Assembly (NCBI RefSeq): GCF_039523795.1
Contig: NZ_BAAAFZ010000125.1
Location: 11,208 to 75,207, forward strand
DNA: 64,000 bases
Direction: 5' to 3'
Source of the DNA: Craurococcus roseus
GTDB lineage: Bacteria > Pseudomonadota > Alphaproteobacteria > Acetobacterales > Acetobacteraceae
A program made the translations under genes and the position numbers. The notes under the pieces were generated by a model. The model saw nothing but the letters and a program-made list of their open reading frames with translations, ran no database searches and was not told the origin of the DNA. Shown here piece by piece: positions 1 to 8,007 of the stretch (the stretch's first letter is position 1; every line of letters begins with the position of its first letter).

Positions 1-309
1 TGCCACCACGGCGCCCACCGCGAAGAGGACGCTCTGCCAGATCACCTCCTGGAAGGTTTCGCGGGTCAGCAGGAAGCTGAAGTTGTCGATGCCCACGAAG
101 CTCGTCATGCGCTTGTTCAGCATCGACAGGTAGATCGCGTAGAAGAAGGGATAGGCCACGAGCCCGCCGATCACGGCGAGCAGCGGCAGCGCCATGAGGA
201 AGGCGAGCGTGGACCGCCGGCGGGCGACCCGTTGCAGCGTGCTCGCCTTGCGGGGCGGGGCGACCGCGGCGGGGACGCCGGGCGCCGTTATGACGTTTCC
301 GTCGGCCAT
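1..309 (-). CDS. Sugar ABC transporter permease, N-terminal part (partial)
   Basis: Inner-membrane permease of a carbohydrate ABC importer of the MalF/UgpA type; it runs off the window edge, so only about the first 103 residues are visible. After a cytoplasmic N-terminus with basic residues comes a hydrophobic segment followed by an AYPFFYAIYLS-like stretch, typical of the first transmembrane helix and periplasmic loop of binding-protein-dependent sugar permeases. The ATG at 309 is chosen over an in-frame ATG at 330 because a GGGAGG ribosome site lies just before it. The binding-protein gene lies directly upstream on the same strand, so the two form one transport operon. The sugar cannot be told from sequence. 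Confidence 0.85.
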   Translation of the reverse strand, partial: MADGNVITAPGVPAAVAPPRKASTLQRVARRRSTLAFLMALPLLAVIGGLVAYPFFYAIYLSMLNKRMTSFVGIDNFSFLLTRETFQEVIWQSVLFAVGAVVA

Positions 310-391
310 GCTTGCCTCCCTGGCCGTCATTACTTGTCGCCGCCACCCGGCGGAACGGCCCCGCCCGCTGGCGGGCGGGGCCTGCTCGCCG

Positions 392-1756
392 TCAGCCGCG
401 CTTGAAGCCCTCGACCTCCTGCGTGGCCCAGCCGAGCACGCGGTCGATCGGCTCGTTGTTCTGCACCATCCGCGCGATCATCTTCGCCTGGATGCCCTGG
501 TTGTACATCTGCACCGCGATCTCCGCCGGGGCCGGGGCGAAGGCGACGTTCGGGGTCGCCTTGTGGTGCGGGCGGACCGGGTAGTTGTACACGGTGCCCC
601 GCGGCGGCTCGACGTCGCGCCAGACGCGGATCTCCTCCGTCATGCTGGCGAAGGGCGGGATGTCGTAGCCGCTGGAGGCCTCCACCAGCTTCTGCACCTG
701 CTCGGTCTGCGACAGGTGCTCCAGCAGGACCTTCGCCGTCGGCTTGTTCCGGCTGAAGCTCCAGATGCCGTAGAAGTAGGGCAGGTGCGGCACCGGGTGG
801 CCGGCCGGGCCCATCGGGCTCGGGAAGTGCCACACGTTGCGCGCCACGTCGGGGGCGTCGCGCTTGGCCACCGCCCAGGCGGAGGGCGGGTTGAAGATCA
901 GCGCCGAGCGGCCGGAGATCAGCGCGCGGTTGTTGGTGGCGTCGTCCGCCGCGAACATCTCGTTCGGGATGTGCTGGAACAGGCGCTTCGCGTAATCCAT
1001 CACCTGCCGCACCTTGTCGTTGTTGCGGATGGTGATGTTGCCCTTCGCGTCCACAAGGTCCGCGCCGTAGGAGCGGAACATCGCGCCGATCCAATCGGTG
1101 GCGTCGGTGAAGGTGCCGGCCGGCAGGGCGAAGGGAAAGCCGGCGTCCTTGCACTTCTGCGCCGCCGTCAGGAAGGTCTCCCAGTTCCATTGGTCGGCGC
1201 CGGGGCCGAGGCGGTTCTCGGCCGGGTACATGGCCTGCACGTCGATGCCGGCGTGCTGCTTCATCAGGTCGATGCGCGCGGCCGAGCCCTTGAACTGGCT
1301 GCCCACGGTCTGCGGCACGGCCATCCACTTGCCGCCGATCTTCGCCAGGTACTCGGAGGCTTCGTTCACCGCGCCGTACTTCTGGCCCAGGCGACCCATC
1401 ACGTCGTCCACGGGCTCGAGCTGGCGGTGGTGGTTGTGGATCTCCCAGGTCGGGAAGGACAGGATGTCGTGCCCTTGCCGCGCCTGCGCCTCGGCCGCGA
1501 TGGTGATGAGGTTCTTGTTGCCGACGGAGGTGATGAAGTCGAGGACCACCTCGACGCGGTTCTTCTGCGCCCAATCGTTCACGACGGCGCGGATCGCATC
1601 GTTGGCCGCCGCCCCGACCCAGTGGTCCCAGAAGCCGAGCGCCAACCGCCCGCCCGTGCCCTGCGCGTGGACCATGGGCGCCGCCAAGGCGCCGCCGGCG
1701 AACACGCCCGCACCCGCGCGCAACGCGGCGCGCCGGCCGATTCCAGAAGCTGCCAT
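392..1756 (-). CDS. Extracellular solute-binding protein of a sugar ABC transporter
   Basis: Periplasmic binding protein (454 aa) that would deliver a carbohydrate to the permease encoded just downstream. The N-terminus has a twin-arginine-like signal (GRRAALRAGAGVFAGGALAAP) ending near an AxA-type site at AQ, so export is probably by Tat or Sec. The remainder resembles family 1 binding proteins (MalE/UgpB-like), with the usual length of 400-450 residues. The start at 1756 is preceded by GGAGGG; a longer open frame reaches 2008 but its extra residues look non-coding. Gap to the permease is 82 bases. The substrate is unknown. Confidence 0.88.
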   Translation of the reverse strand: MAASGIGRRAALRAGAGVFAGGALAAPMVHAQGTGGRLALGFWDHWVGAAANDAIRAVVNDWAQKNRVEVVLDFITSVGNKNLITIAAEAQARQGHDILSFPTWEIHNHHRQLEPVDDVMGRLGQKYGAVNEASEYLAKIGGKWMAVPQTVGSQFKGSAARIDLMKQHAGIDVQAMYPAENRLGPGADQWNWETFLTAAQKCKDAGFPFALPAGTFTDATDWIGAMFRSYGADLVDAKGNITIRNNDKVRQVMDYAKRLFQHIPNEMFAADDATNNRALISGRSALIFNPPSAWAVAKRDAPDVARNVWHFPSPMGPAGHPVPHLPYFYGIWSFSRNKPTAKVLLEHLSQTEQVQKLVEASSGYDIPPFASMTEEIRVWRDVEPPRGTVYNYPVRPHHKATPNVAFAPAPAEIAVQMYNQGIQAKMIARMVQNNEPIDRVLGWATQEVEGFKRG

Positions 1757-1973
1757 CCCGTCCCTCCTGCCCGGTTCCCGCGGCGCCCCGCGGCGGGCTG
1801 TTTGTTGTGCGAGCGGTCGAATCCCGCCACCGGAGCTTTGCCCGGTTCGGGGGACGGGGGAAGGGGCGACCGGAACACGTGCCCCGGCGCCAGCTCTGCC
1901 CGGCACCACGGGGCTCACGGAAAGTGTGATGAAGCGCACATGCGGGTGCCACGCGCGAGGGCTAAATTTGCCC

Positions 1974-2002
1974 TTGCACGCTGGCGGCTCCGACCCTAGT
2001 TT
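1974..2002 (+). promoter_or_regulatory. Sigma-70-type promoter of the small RNA
   Basis: TTGCAC at 1974-1979 and TAGTTT at 1997-2002 are separated by exactly 17 bases, a near-consensus housekeeping promoter in a GC-rich genome. An AT-rich stretch (CTAAATTTG) lies just upstream. Initiation would fall near 2008-2010. No plus-strand reading frame fits between it and the terminator at 2097, so it probably drives an RNA gene. Confidence 0.7.
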
Positions 2003-2007
2003 GTGCA

Positions 2008-2097
2008 TCGCAGCAACGCGGTGGTATGACCGTTTGCTGTTTACTTGGACGTTTCCTCCCTAAACTCGGCGGCACCGCAAGGTGCCGCCCTTTTTTT
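2008..2097 (+). ncRNA. Candidate trans-acting small RNA with an anti-Shine-Dalgarno loop
   Basis: A ~90-nt transcription unit bounded by a good promoter and a strong intrinsic terminator. Three hairpins can be read directly. Hairpin 1: CAGCAA (2011-2016) pairs with TTGCTG (2034-2039), with an inner CGGT/ACCG stem and loop GGTATG. Hairpin 2: GTTT (2051-2054) pairs with AAAC (2062-2065), presenting CCTCCCT in its loop. Hairpin 3: the 9-bp terminator stem followed by seven T. Loops exposing CCUCC-type motifs are known in alphaproteobacterial sRNAs (for example the CcsR and MmgR groups), where they mimic anti-Shine-Dalgarno sequence and can contact mRNA leaders. Family membership is not established; the promoter-terminator architecture is the main evidence. 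It lies between the divergent ABC-transporter and oxidoreductase genes. Confidence 0.68.
2068..2097 (+). terminator. Rho-independent terminator of the small RNA
   Basis: A perfect 9-bp stem (GGCGGCACC with GGTGCCGCC) closed by a GCAA tetraloop is followed by C and seven T at 2091-2097. It is the strongest intrinsic terminator in the window. It follows no plus-strand protein gene, which implies an RNA transcript upstream. Confidence 0.9.
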
Positions 2098-2233
2098 GGC
2101 CTGCATGGGAGGAGTCGCGGCCGACGCGAATATGTCACCGGTGTCGCACTCCGGTCAACGCGACTTTCCCGCGAATGATTTCCTAAACCGAGTACGCTTG
2201 CCGGTTACTGCCGTGGCGGCGACGATGCTTGGC

Positions 2234-3349
2234 ATGACCGACACCCACTCGGCCGACGCCCTCGTCATCGGGGCCGGCATCGGGGGCGCCACCGCCGCGG
2301 CGCACCTGGCGGCGGCCGGTCGCCGCACGATCCTGCTCGAGGCGGAGGAGAGCGCCGGCTACCACACCACCGGGCGCTCGGCCGCCATTTGGGTGCGCAA
2401 CTACGGCAGCCCGGACGCCCGCATCCTCACCGCCGCCTCGCGCGATTTCTTTCTGGCGCCGCCGCCGGGCTTCTCCGACGCCCCCCTCGCGCGGCCGCGC
2501 GCCGTGGTCCACCTCGCCCCGCCCGAACAGGCGGCGCGCCTCGAAGCGATGATGCGCGAGGCGCCTGACATGCGGCCGATCGACCTCGATTCCGTCCACG
2601 CCGCGGTCCCGCCTCTGCGCCGCGGCTACGCCGCCTTGGCCGCGGTGGAGGAGGACTGCTTCGACATGGACGTGGCGGCCCTCCACGCCGGCTTCCTCCG
2701 GCAGGCCGCCGCGAACGGCGGCAGGCTGGCGCTCCGCCACCGCGCCGGGCGCGTCTGGCGCGAGGGCGGGCGCTGGCGCGCCGAGGGCACCGGCGGCGCG
2801 GTCTTCGCCGCGCCCGTCCTCGTGAACGCCGCCGGCGCATGGGGCGACGAGGTGGCGCGCTTGGCCGGCCTCGCCCCCATCGGCCTTCAACCGAAGCGCC
2901 GCACCGCTTGCATCATCGACCCCGGCCCGCACGATTGCGCCGGCTGGCCGCTGCTCGGGGACGCCGCGCACACCTGGTACGTGCGGCCGGAAGCGCGGCG
3001 CAAGCTGATGGTCTCGCCCGCCGACGAGACCGACGACGCCCCCGGCGACGCGCAGGCGGACGAGCTGGACGTGGCGGTCGCGGTGGACCGGATGCAACGG
3101 GCGCTCGACATCCCCGTTTCGCGGATCGAACACCGCTGGGCCGGCTTGCGCACCTTCACGCCGGACCGCGGCCTCGCCATCGGCCCCGGCTCGGAGCCGG
3201 GCTTCTTCTGGATGGTCGGTCAGGGCGGCTACGGCATCCAGACCGCGCCGGCGGCGGGGCGGCTCCTCGCCGCGCTGGTCGAGGGCCGGGCGCCGCACGC
3301 GGACATCGCCGCCGCCGCGCCGCTCGCCGACCCGGGGCGCTTCGCGTGA
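2234..3349 (+). CDS. FAD-dependent oxidoreductase, D-amino-acid oxidase (DAO) family
   Basis: Flavoenzyme of about 371 aa that likely oxidises an amino acid or amine. The N-terminus has the Rossmann ADP-binding fingerprint (VIGAGIGGATAA, then an acidic LLE at the end of strand 2). A TTGRSAA-like stretch and a C-terminal VGQGGYGIQTAPAAG segment are typical of glycine/D-amino-acid oxidases and related dehydrogenases. The start is uncertain: ATG at 2225 or 2234, neither with a clear ribosome site; upstream in-frame codons back to 2045 run through the sRNA and are unlikely to be coding. Its stop overlaps the GTG start of the dehydratase, so the two are translationally coupled and probably act in one amino-acid catabolic step. 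The substrate is unknown. Confidence 0.85.
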   Translation: MTDTHSADALVIGAGIGGATAAAHLAAAGRRTILLEAEESAGYHTTGRSAAIWVRNYGSPDARILTAASRDFFLAPPPGFSDAPLARPRAVVHLAPPEQAARLEAMMREAPDMRPIDLDSVHAAVPPLRRGYAALAAVEEDCFDMDVAALHAGFLRQAAANGGRLALRHRAGRVWREGGRWRAEGTGGAVFAAPVLVNAAGAWGDEVARLAGLAPIGLQPKRRTACIIDPGPHDCAGWPLLGDAAHTWYVRPEARRKLMVSPADETDDAPGDAQADELDVAVAVDRMQRALDIPVSRIEHRWAGLRTFTPDRGLAIGPGSEPGFFWMVGQGGYGIQTAPAAGRLLAALVEGRAPHADIAAAAPLADPGRFA

Positions 3350-4350
3350 ACGGCGCGCCCCCGGCCGGCCCCGCCGTTTCCTTCGCCGACGTGGAGGCCG
3401 CCGCGGCGCGGCTCCACGGCCGCGTGGTCCGCACGCCGGTCCTGCACCACCCCGCGCTGGACGCGGCGACGGGCGGCACGGTCCTGGTGAAGCCGGAGCC
3501 GTTGCAGCGCACCGGCAGCTTCAAGCTCCGGGGCGCCACCAACGCGGCGCTGTTGCTGGACGAGGGCGCGCGCCGGGCGGGGGTGGTGACGCATTCCAGC
3601 GGCAACCACGGCCAAGCGGTCGCCGCGGCGGCGCGCATGCTCGGGATGCCGGCGCTTGTCGCCATGCCCGACGACGCGCCCGCCATCAAGCGCGACGCCA
3701 CGCGGCGTTGGGGCGCGACGATCCTCACCTTCGACCGGCACGGCACCGACCGCGAAGCCCTGGCCGGGCGCTTGGCCGCCGAGCGCGGCGCCGCGCTGAT
3801 CCCGCCCTTCGACCACCCGCACGTCATCGCCGGCCAGGGCACGGTGGCGCTGGAGCTGGTGGAGGACGCGCTCGCCGCCAGCTTCCCGCCGCTCGACACG
3901 CTGGCGGTCTGCACCGGCGGCGGCGGGCTGGTGGCCGGCTGCGCCCTGGCGATGGAAGCGATGGCGCCCGGCGCCGAGGTCTGGGCGGTGGAGCCGGAAG
4001 GCTGGGACGACACCAAGCGCAGCCTGGAGGCCGGCGAGCGCCTGGAGAACGACGGCACAGGGTCCGGCCTTTGCGACGCCCTGCTCTCGCGCCGCCCAGG
4101 TGCCATCACCTTCCCCATCAACCGCCGCTTGTTGGCCGGCGCCGCCGTGGTCACGGAGGCCGAGGTGCTGCGTGCCATGCGCTTCGCCTTCGAGCACCTG
4201 AAGCTGGTGGTGGAACCGGGCGGCGCGGTCGCGTTGGCGGCGGTGCTGGCGGGGAAGGTCGAGGCGCGCGGCCGGACGGTGGGCGTGGTGCTGAGCGGCG
4301 GCAACGTGGACCCGGCCGTGTTCGCGCGGGCGCTCGCGGCAGTGGCGTAG
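3346..4350 (+). CDS. Serine/threonine dehydratase, PLP-dependent
   Basis: Fold-type II PLP enzyme of 334 aa that deaminates threonine or serine to 2-ketobutyrate or pyruvate. The Schiff-base lysine is in GSFKLRGA (about K60), the phosphate and substrate loop is SSGNHGQAVA, and the glycine loop is TGGGGLVAG. The length fits the short catabolic/racemase-like form; the C-terminal ACT-like domain of biosynthetic IlvA is absent. The GTG start at 3346 overlaps the previous stop (GTGA), indicating coupling with the FAD oxidoreductase. An alternative role as a serine racemase or hydroxyaspartate dehydratase cannot be excluded from sequence alone. Confidence 0.88.
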   Translation: MNGAPPAGPAVSFADVEAAAARLHGRVVRTPVLHHPALDAATGGTVLVKPEPLQRTGSFKLRGATNAALLLDEGARRAGVVTHSSGNHGQAVAAAARMLGMPALVAMPDDAPAIKRDATRRWGATILTFDRHGTDREALAGRLAAERGAALIPPFDHPHVIAGQGTVALELVEDALAASFPPLDTLAVCTGGGGLVAGCALAMEAMAPGAEVWAVEPEGWDDTKRSLEAGERLENDGTGSGLCDALLSRRPGAITFPINRRLLAGAAVVTEAEVLRAMRFAFEHLKLVVEPGGAVALAAVLAGKVEARGRTVGVVLSGGNVDPAVFARALAAVA

Positions 4351-4355
4351 GCGTC

Positions 4356-5321
4356 CTACAATCCCGCGAACAGCTCGGTGGAAAGGTAGCGTTCCGCGAA
4401 GCTCGCAGCGATGCCGATCACCAGCCCGCCGCGCAGCGCCGGGTCGCGTGCCAGCGCCAGCGCCGCGTGCAGCACCGCGCCGGAGGAGATGCCGACCGGC
4501 AGCCCTTCCACGGCGGCGCAGCGGCGCGCGGCGGCCAGCGCGTCGCGCTCCGACACGCGCTCCACGCCGTCGAGCGCCGCCAGGTCCAGCACCGAAGGGC
4601 AGAAACCGGCGCCGATGCCCTGGATGTCGTGTGGCCCCGGCTCGTCGCCCGAGAGCACCGCCGATTCCGCCGGCTCCACACCGACCACGCGCATTCCCGG
4701 GCGGCGCGGCTTCAGCGCGCGGGCGATGCCGGTCAACGTGCCGCCGGTGCCGATACCGCCCACCACGACGTCCACCTCGCCCCCCGTGTCGGCCCAAATC
4801 TCCTCCGCCGTGGTGGCGGCGTGGATCGCGGGGTTGGCCGGGTTGTCGAACTGGCGCGGCATCCAGGCGCCGGGCGTGGCGGCCACGATCGCCTCCGCTC
4901 GGGCGATGGCGCCGCCCATGCCCTGCCGGGCCGGCGTCAGCTCCAAGCCGGCGCCCATCAACCGCAGCATCTTCTGCCGCTCGACGCTGGCGCCGTCCGG
5001 CATCACCACGATGAGCTTGTATCCCTTGGCCGCCGCCACGAAGGCCAGGGCGATGCCGGTGTTGCCCGAGGTCGGCTCCACCAAGGTCGAGCGGCCGGGC
5101 GCGATCAGCCCTTCGCGCTCCGCCGCCTCCACCATGGCTAGGCCGATGCGGTCCTTCACCGAACCGAGCGGATTCTGGAACTCCAGCTTGAGGGCGAGGC
5201 GCGCGGCCAAGTCCTCAGCCGCTTCCAGGCGCGGCAAGCGGACCAGCGGCGTGTTGCCGACGATCTCCAAAACGCTGCCGTAGACCCGGCCGCGGCTGTT
5301 CGCGAGAGGAAGGGCGTCCAT
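4356..5321 (-). CDS. cysK: Cysteine synthase (O-acetylserine sulfhydrylase)
   Basis: PLP enzyme of 321 aa that joins sulfide with O-acetylserine to give cysteine. Visible hallmarks are NTPLVRLPR near residue 24, the PLP lysine in GSVKDR (about K56), the PTSGNTGIAL loop, GTGGTLTG and the C-terminal ISSGAV that holds the cofactor. The ATG at 5321 has no obvious ribosome site; a TTG at 5330 is an alternative. It converges on the dehydratase gene (5 bases apart) and is divergent from an Rrf2-type regulator. Sulfide would come from the sulfite reductase encoded at 9.7 kb. CysM cannot be strictly excluded, but the motif set and neighbourhood favour CysK. Confidence 0.9.
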   Translation of the reverse strand: MDALPLANSRGRVYGSVLEIVGNTPLVRLPRLEAAEDLAARLALKLEFQNPLGSVKDRIGLAMVEAAEREGLIAPGRSTLVEPTSGNTGIALAFVAAAKGYKLIVVMPDGASVERQKMLRLMGAGLELTPARQGMGGAIARAEAIVAATPGAWMPRQFDNPANPAIHAATTAEEIWADTGGEVDVVVGGIGTGGTLTGIARALKPRRPGMRVVGVEPAESAVLSGDEPGPHDIQGIGAGFCPSVLDLAALDGVERVSERDALAAARRCAAVEGLPVGISSGAVLHAALALARDPALRGGLVIGIAASFAERYLSTELFAGL

Positions 5322-5336
5322 CGTGCCCAATAGATT

Positions 5337-5357
5337 AATACGTGGCGGCCGCGTATT
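5337..5357. promoter_or_regulatory. Candidate operator between cysK and the Rrf2 regulator
   Basis: A perfect inverted repeat AATACG (5337-5342) and CGTATT (5352-5357), with a GC-rich centre containing the 8-bp palindrome GCGGCCGC, sits in a small AT-rich island between the divergent genes. Its position suits autoregulation and cysK control by the Rrf2 protein. This is inferred from symmetry and place only. Confidence 0.45.
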
Positions 5358-5377
5358 TTAGGGGCGAACACCCGGAG

Positions 5378-5860
5378 ATGCCCGCCGCCGTGCTCCTGCG
5401 TCGCGACCGTGCCCTCACCGCCATCGCCGTGGCGCTCGACGTCGCCTTCCACGCCGGGCGCGGGAGCGGCGGCGCAGGCGGCGGCGCCCTGGCCGGCGCG
5501 GCAGAGGTGGCGGACCGGCTGGGCGTCGCCAGGCGCGGCCTCGAACCGGTGCTGCAAGCCCTGTCCCGCGCCGGCCTGCTGGAAAGCGTGCGCGGCCCGC
5601 GTGGCGGCTACCGGCTCGCCCGCCGGCCGCGGGACGTTTCGCTGGCCGAGGTGCTGGCCGCCGTCGCCGAGGGGAGCGAGCCGGCGGATGACGGCCTGTC
5701 GGGCGCCCTGCAAGCGGCGGTGGTCGGGCCGCTCTGGGACGAATTGGAGACCGGTCTGCGCGAACGCCTCGCCGCCCTCACCCTGGACGATCTGCTGCGC
5801 CGCGCCCAAGCGGCGGGGCTGAAGCGCCCGGCCGCCGAGCCGTTGAATTTCGCCATCTGA
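5378..5860 (+). CDS. Rrf2 family transcriptional regulator without cysteines
   Basis: DNA-binding regulator of about 160 aa. The winged-helix region shows the Rrf2 pattern: a helix-turn-helix (AAEVADRLGVARRGLEPVLQAL), then GLLESVRGPRGGYRLARRP, the classic wing with RGPRGGY, followed by VSLAEVLAAVAEG. IscR, NsrR and RirA carry three cysteines for an Fe-S cluster; this protein has none, which is closer to the cluster-free CymR type that controls cysteine metabolism with CysK. It is divergent from cysK with a shared short promoter region. The ATG at 5378 has an adjacent GGAG; a GTG at 5342 would extend it into the operator. The cysteine-metabolism role is inferred. Confidence 0.82.
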   Translation: MPAAVLLRRDRALTAIAVALDVAFHAGRGSGGAGGGALAGAAEVADRLGVARRGLEPVLQALSRAGLLESVRGPRGGYRLARRPRDVSLAEVLAAVAEGSEPADDGLSGALQAAVVGPLWDELETGLRERLAALTLDDLLRRAQAAGLKRPAAEPLNFAI

Positions 5861-5976
5861 GTCCGCCCGGGCACCGCCGCGGATTTCCCAGGACGGCCCG
5901 TGAGCCCCTTTGCGCTCGATCAACTCGCGTGGCGCAGGCGCGGCGTAGCTTCACAACCGGACTTCATTCCTTCTTC

Positions 5977-5982
5977 TATAAA
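5977..5982 (+). promoter_or_regulatory. Possible -10 element (TATAAA) before the DUF4214 gene
   Basis: TATAAA at 5977-5982 stands out in this GC-rich sequence 36 bases before the ATG at 6018. No convincing -35 hexamer lies 16-18 bases upstream (the best is TTCACA at 5950, 21 bases away), so it may need an activator or be fortuitous. Confidence 0.3.
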
Positions 5983-6017
5983 GCATCGGCACAATCGCCG
6001 GCGGGGGACACGCCATC

Positions 6018-7676
6018 ATGGCTGAACAGGTCGCCACATCCACCGACCCACTGGCGGTTCCGGCGCTCTTCGGCACGACCGGACCTGCGCTCGTGCGGAA
6101 CGGCGACGACTGGACTCTCGATTTCGGGGACGTGCAGGCCGGCCAAATCCTCAGCTCGGTCCGCTTCGGCGTGCAGAACGCCGCCCGCGCGCCAGACGCG
6201 CACTCCCTGTCCGTGACCTCCGAGCAGTTCGGGGATGCGGCGTTCCGGGTCTTCGGCGCCCCGATCTACGACGACATCGGGCCGGGCACCGGGCGCGGCG
6301 AAACCGTGATCACCGTGGACACCGCTTTCCCCGGCGACCACACCCAGACCATCGTCCTGCATCCGGTGGATGTGGCCGCAGACGGGACACGGACGCCCCT
6401 CCCGGACCAGACGGCGCGCGTCTCCATGAGCGCGGTCGGGGACCTCGGCGGCGCCGGGGCCATCCCGTTCGACGCCTTTTCGGCGAGCCTGGAGGACGCC
6501 GGCAGGGACCAGTACCTCGCCACCACGCCGGTCCTCCTCGACGGCGAGCATTTCGCCCGGATCGCCAATCTCGGGTCCTGGAGCACGGGCGGCGACCTGT
6601 CTTTCGCCCCCTCGGCCGAGCAGGCCGCGAGCTACGGGCCCGACTACCTGTTCGCCACCTTCCAGCAGGTGCGGGCGGACCTGTCCGGCGCCGGCGCCGG
6701 CGTGCGCCAAGCGTTGGTGGTGGGCGGCAAGGGCGGCGCGCTCGACACCGGCGCCGGGGGCCAGGCGGTGGCGTGGTCTTTCGCCAGCGAAGGGGCGGGC
6801 GACGGCAACACCGCCGCCATCGACACCGGCGCCGGGAACGACTCCATCCTCGTCACCGCGGTCGGCCTCGATGGCCTGGACGACCGGTTGGCGCCGGGTT
6901 CGGTCCTGCCTTACGCCATCTACCCGGGATCTGTTCCGAGGGGCGGCTCCACCTACGAAGGGGCCTTCTCCAGCGCCGTGGTCCGTCCGGGTCAAGGCGA
7001 GGATGCCATCACAATCCAAGGCGAGGCGGCCGTAACGGTCCTCCTGGGCCAGGGCGACGGGGACGACACCGTGTCGGGCTTCGTTTCCGGCGCCAGCCGC
7101 ATCCAGATCAGCGGCGTCGATCCCGCTGCGACGTCCGTCGCCGCGGCCATCCAAGGCGGGAAGGCGGGCACGCTGCTCACCTACGGCGCGGCAGGCGACA
7201 GCGTCTTCCTCCCCGGCGTCGGCGCCTTGAATGACGGCGACGTCGCCTACGTCGACGTGCCGCGGCCGGGTCCGGGGGGCGGGGGCACGCCCCCGACGCC
7301 GGCCGCGCCAGCCTTCGCCAGCTTCGCGCAAGCGGTGGCCGCGCGGTTCTACGACACGATGTTCGACCGCAAGCCCGAAGCCGGCGGCCTGGATTTCTGG
7401 ACGCGCGCCCTACAGGACGGCACGCCGTTGCGGGCCGTGGCGGACGGTTTCATGCAGTCGCCGGAGTGGCAGGCGCGCTACGGGGTGCCGGACAGCCTGG
7501 CCTTCGTGGAAACGCTCTACAGGAACGTGCTCGATCGCGCGGGCGAAGCGGAAGGAGTGGCCTTCTGGACCGCGCATCTGGACACCGGCGCCGCGCGCCG
7601 TGGCGAGGTCGTGGTGGCCTTCTCCGAAAGCGCCGAGCACGTCGCCAAGGTCACGGCGGTGGACTTCCTGCCCTGA
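6018..7676 (+). CDS. DUF4214 domain protein with degenerate RTX-like segment
   Basis: Protein of 552 aa with no classical signal peptide. Residues 1 to about 400 are beta-rich and contain calcium-binding-like acidic glycine patches such as DTGAGNDSILV, reminiscent of degenerate RTX repeats. A proline/glycine linker near 415-434 leads to a C-terminal DUF4214 module (about 435-552) made of two half-repeats: FYDTMFDRKPEAGGLDFW and LYRNVLDRAGEAEGVAFW, ending in FSESAEHVAKV. DUF4214 occurs in surface or secreted proteins, often with type I secretion signals, but its activity is unknown. A second DUF4214 protein with two such modules is at 36260-37660. Secretion is an inference; no transporter genes are nearby. 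Confidence 0.75.
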   Translation: MAEQVATSTDPLAVPALFGTTGPALVRNGDDWTLDFGDVQAGQILSSVRFGVQNAARAPDAHSLSVTSEQFGDAAFRVFGAPIYDDIGPGTGRGETVITVDTAFPGDHTQTIVLHPVDVAADGTRTPLPDQTARVSMSAVGDLGGAGAIPFDAFSASLEDAGRDQYLATTPVLLDGEHFARIANLGSWSTGGDLSFAPSAEQAASYGPDYLFATFQQVRADLSGAGAGVRQALVVGGKGGALDTGAGGQAVAWSFASEGAGDGNTAAIDTGAGNDSILVTAVGLDGLDDRLAPGSVLPYAIYPGSVPRGGSTYEGAFSSAVVRPGQGEDAITIQGEAAVTVLLGQGDGDDTVSGFVSGASRIQISGVDPAATSVAAAIQGGKAGTLLTYGAAGDSVFLPGVGALNDGDVAYVDVPRPGPGGGGTPPTPAAPAFASFAQAVAARFYDTMFDRKPEAGGLDFWTRALQDGTPLRAVADGFMQSPEWQARYGVPDSLAFVETLYRNVLDRAGEAEGVAFWTAHLDTGAARRGEVVVAFSESAEHVAKVTAVDFLP

Positions 7677-8007
7677 GCCGCGAGGCGCGGGCCCGGCCGA
7701 CGCCGCCAACCGATCGGTGAGCGGCGCGGCGAAGGACGCCCCCCCCGCACCGGAACTCCTCCGCGTCGGGACTCGGCAACGGGCGCCCAGCGCGGGCCCG
7801 GAGGCGCGCGGCGGTGCTCGGTGCCGCGCGAGCGAGGGGCGCCGCCGGGCGACACCCGGCCGGCCGGCCACATCGGCCGGGGCGTCAGGCACGGCCGCTT
7901 GGTGCCGGCGGCGGCGCTTCGGCACCGTCCGCCAGCCCCCGGCGCCACCCGCGCGACGGCGGCGGATGCGGTCCGAGTCGGCCGCGCACCGGGCCCGCGG
8001 CGCGCCG
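7677..8007. other. Intergenic stretch, no gene recognised
   Basis: 331 bases between convergent genes. Frames here are arginine/proline/alanine-rich composition artefacts. I see no terminator with a T-tract and no recognisable RNA. Confidence 0.6.
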
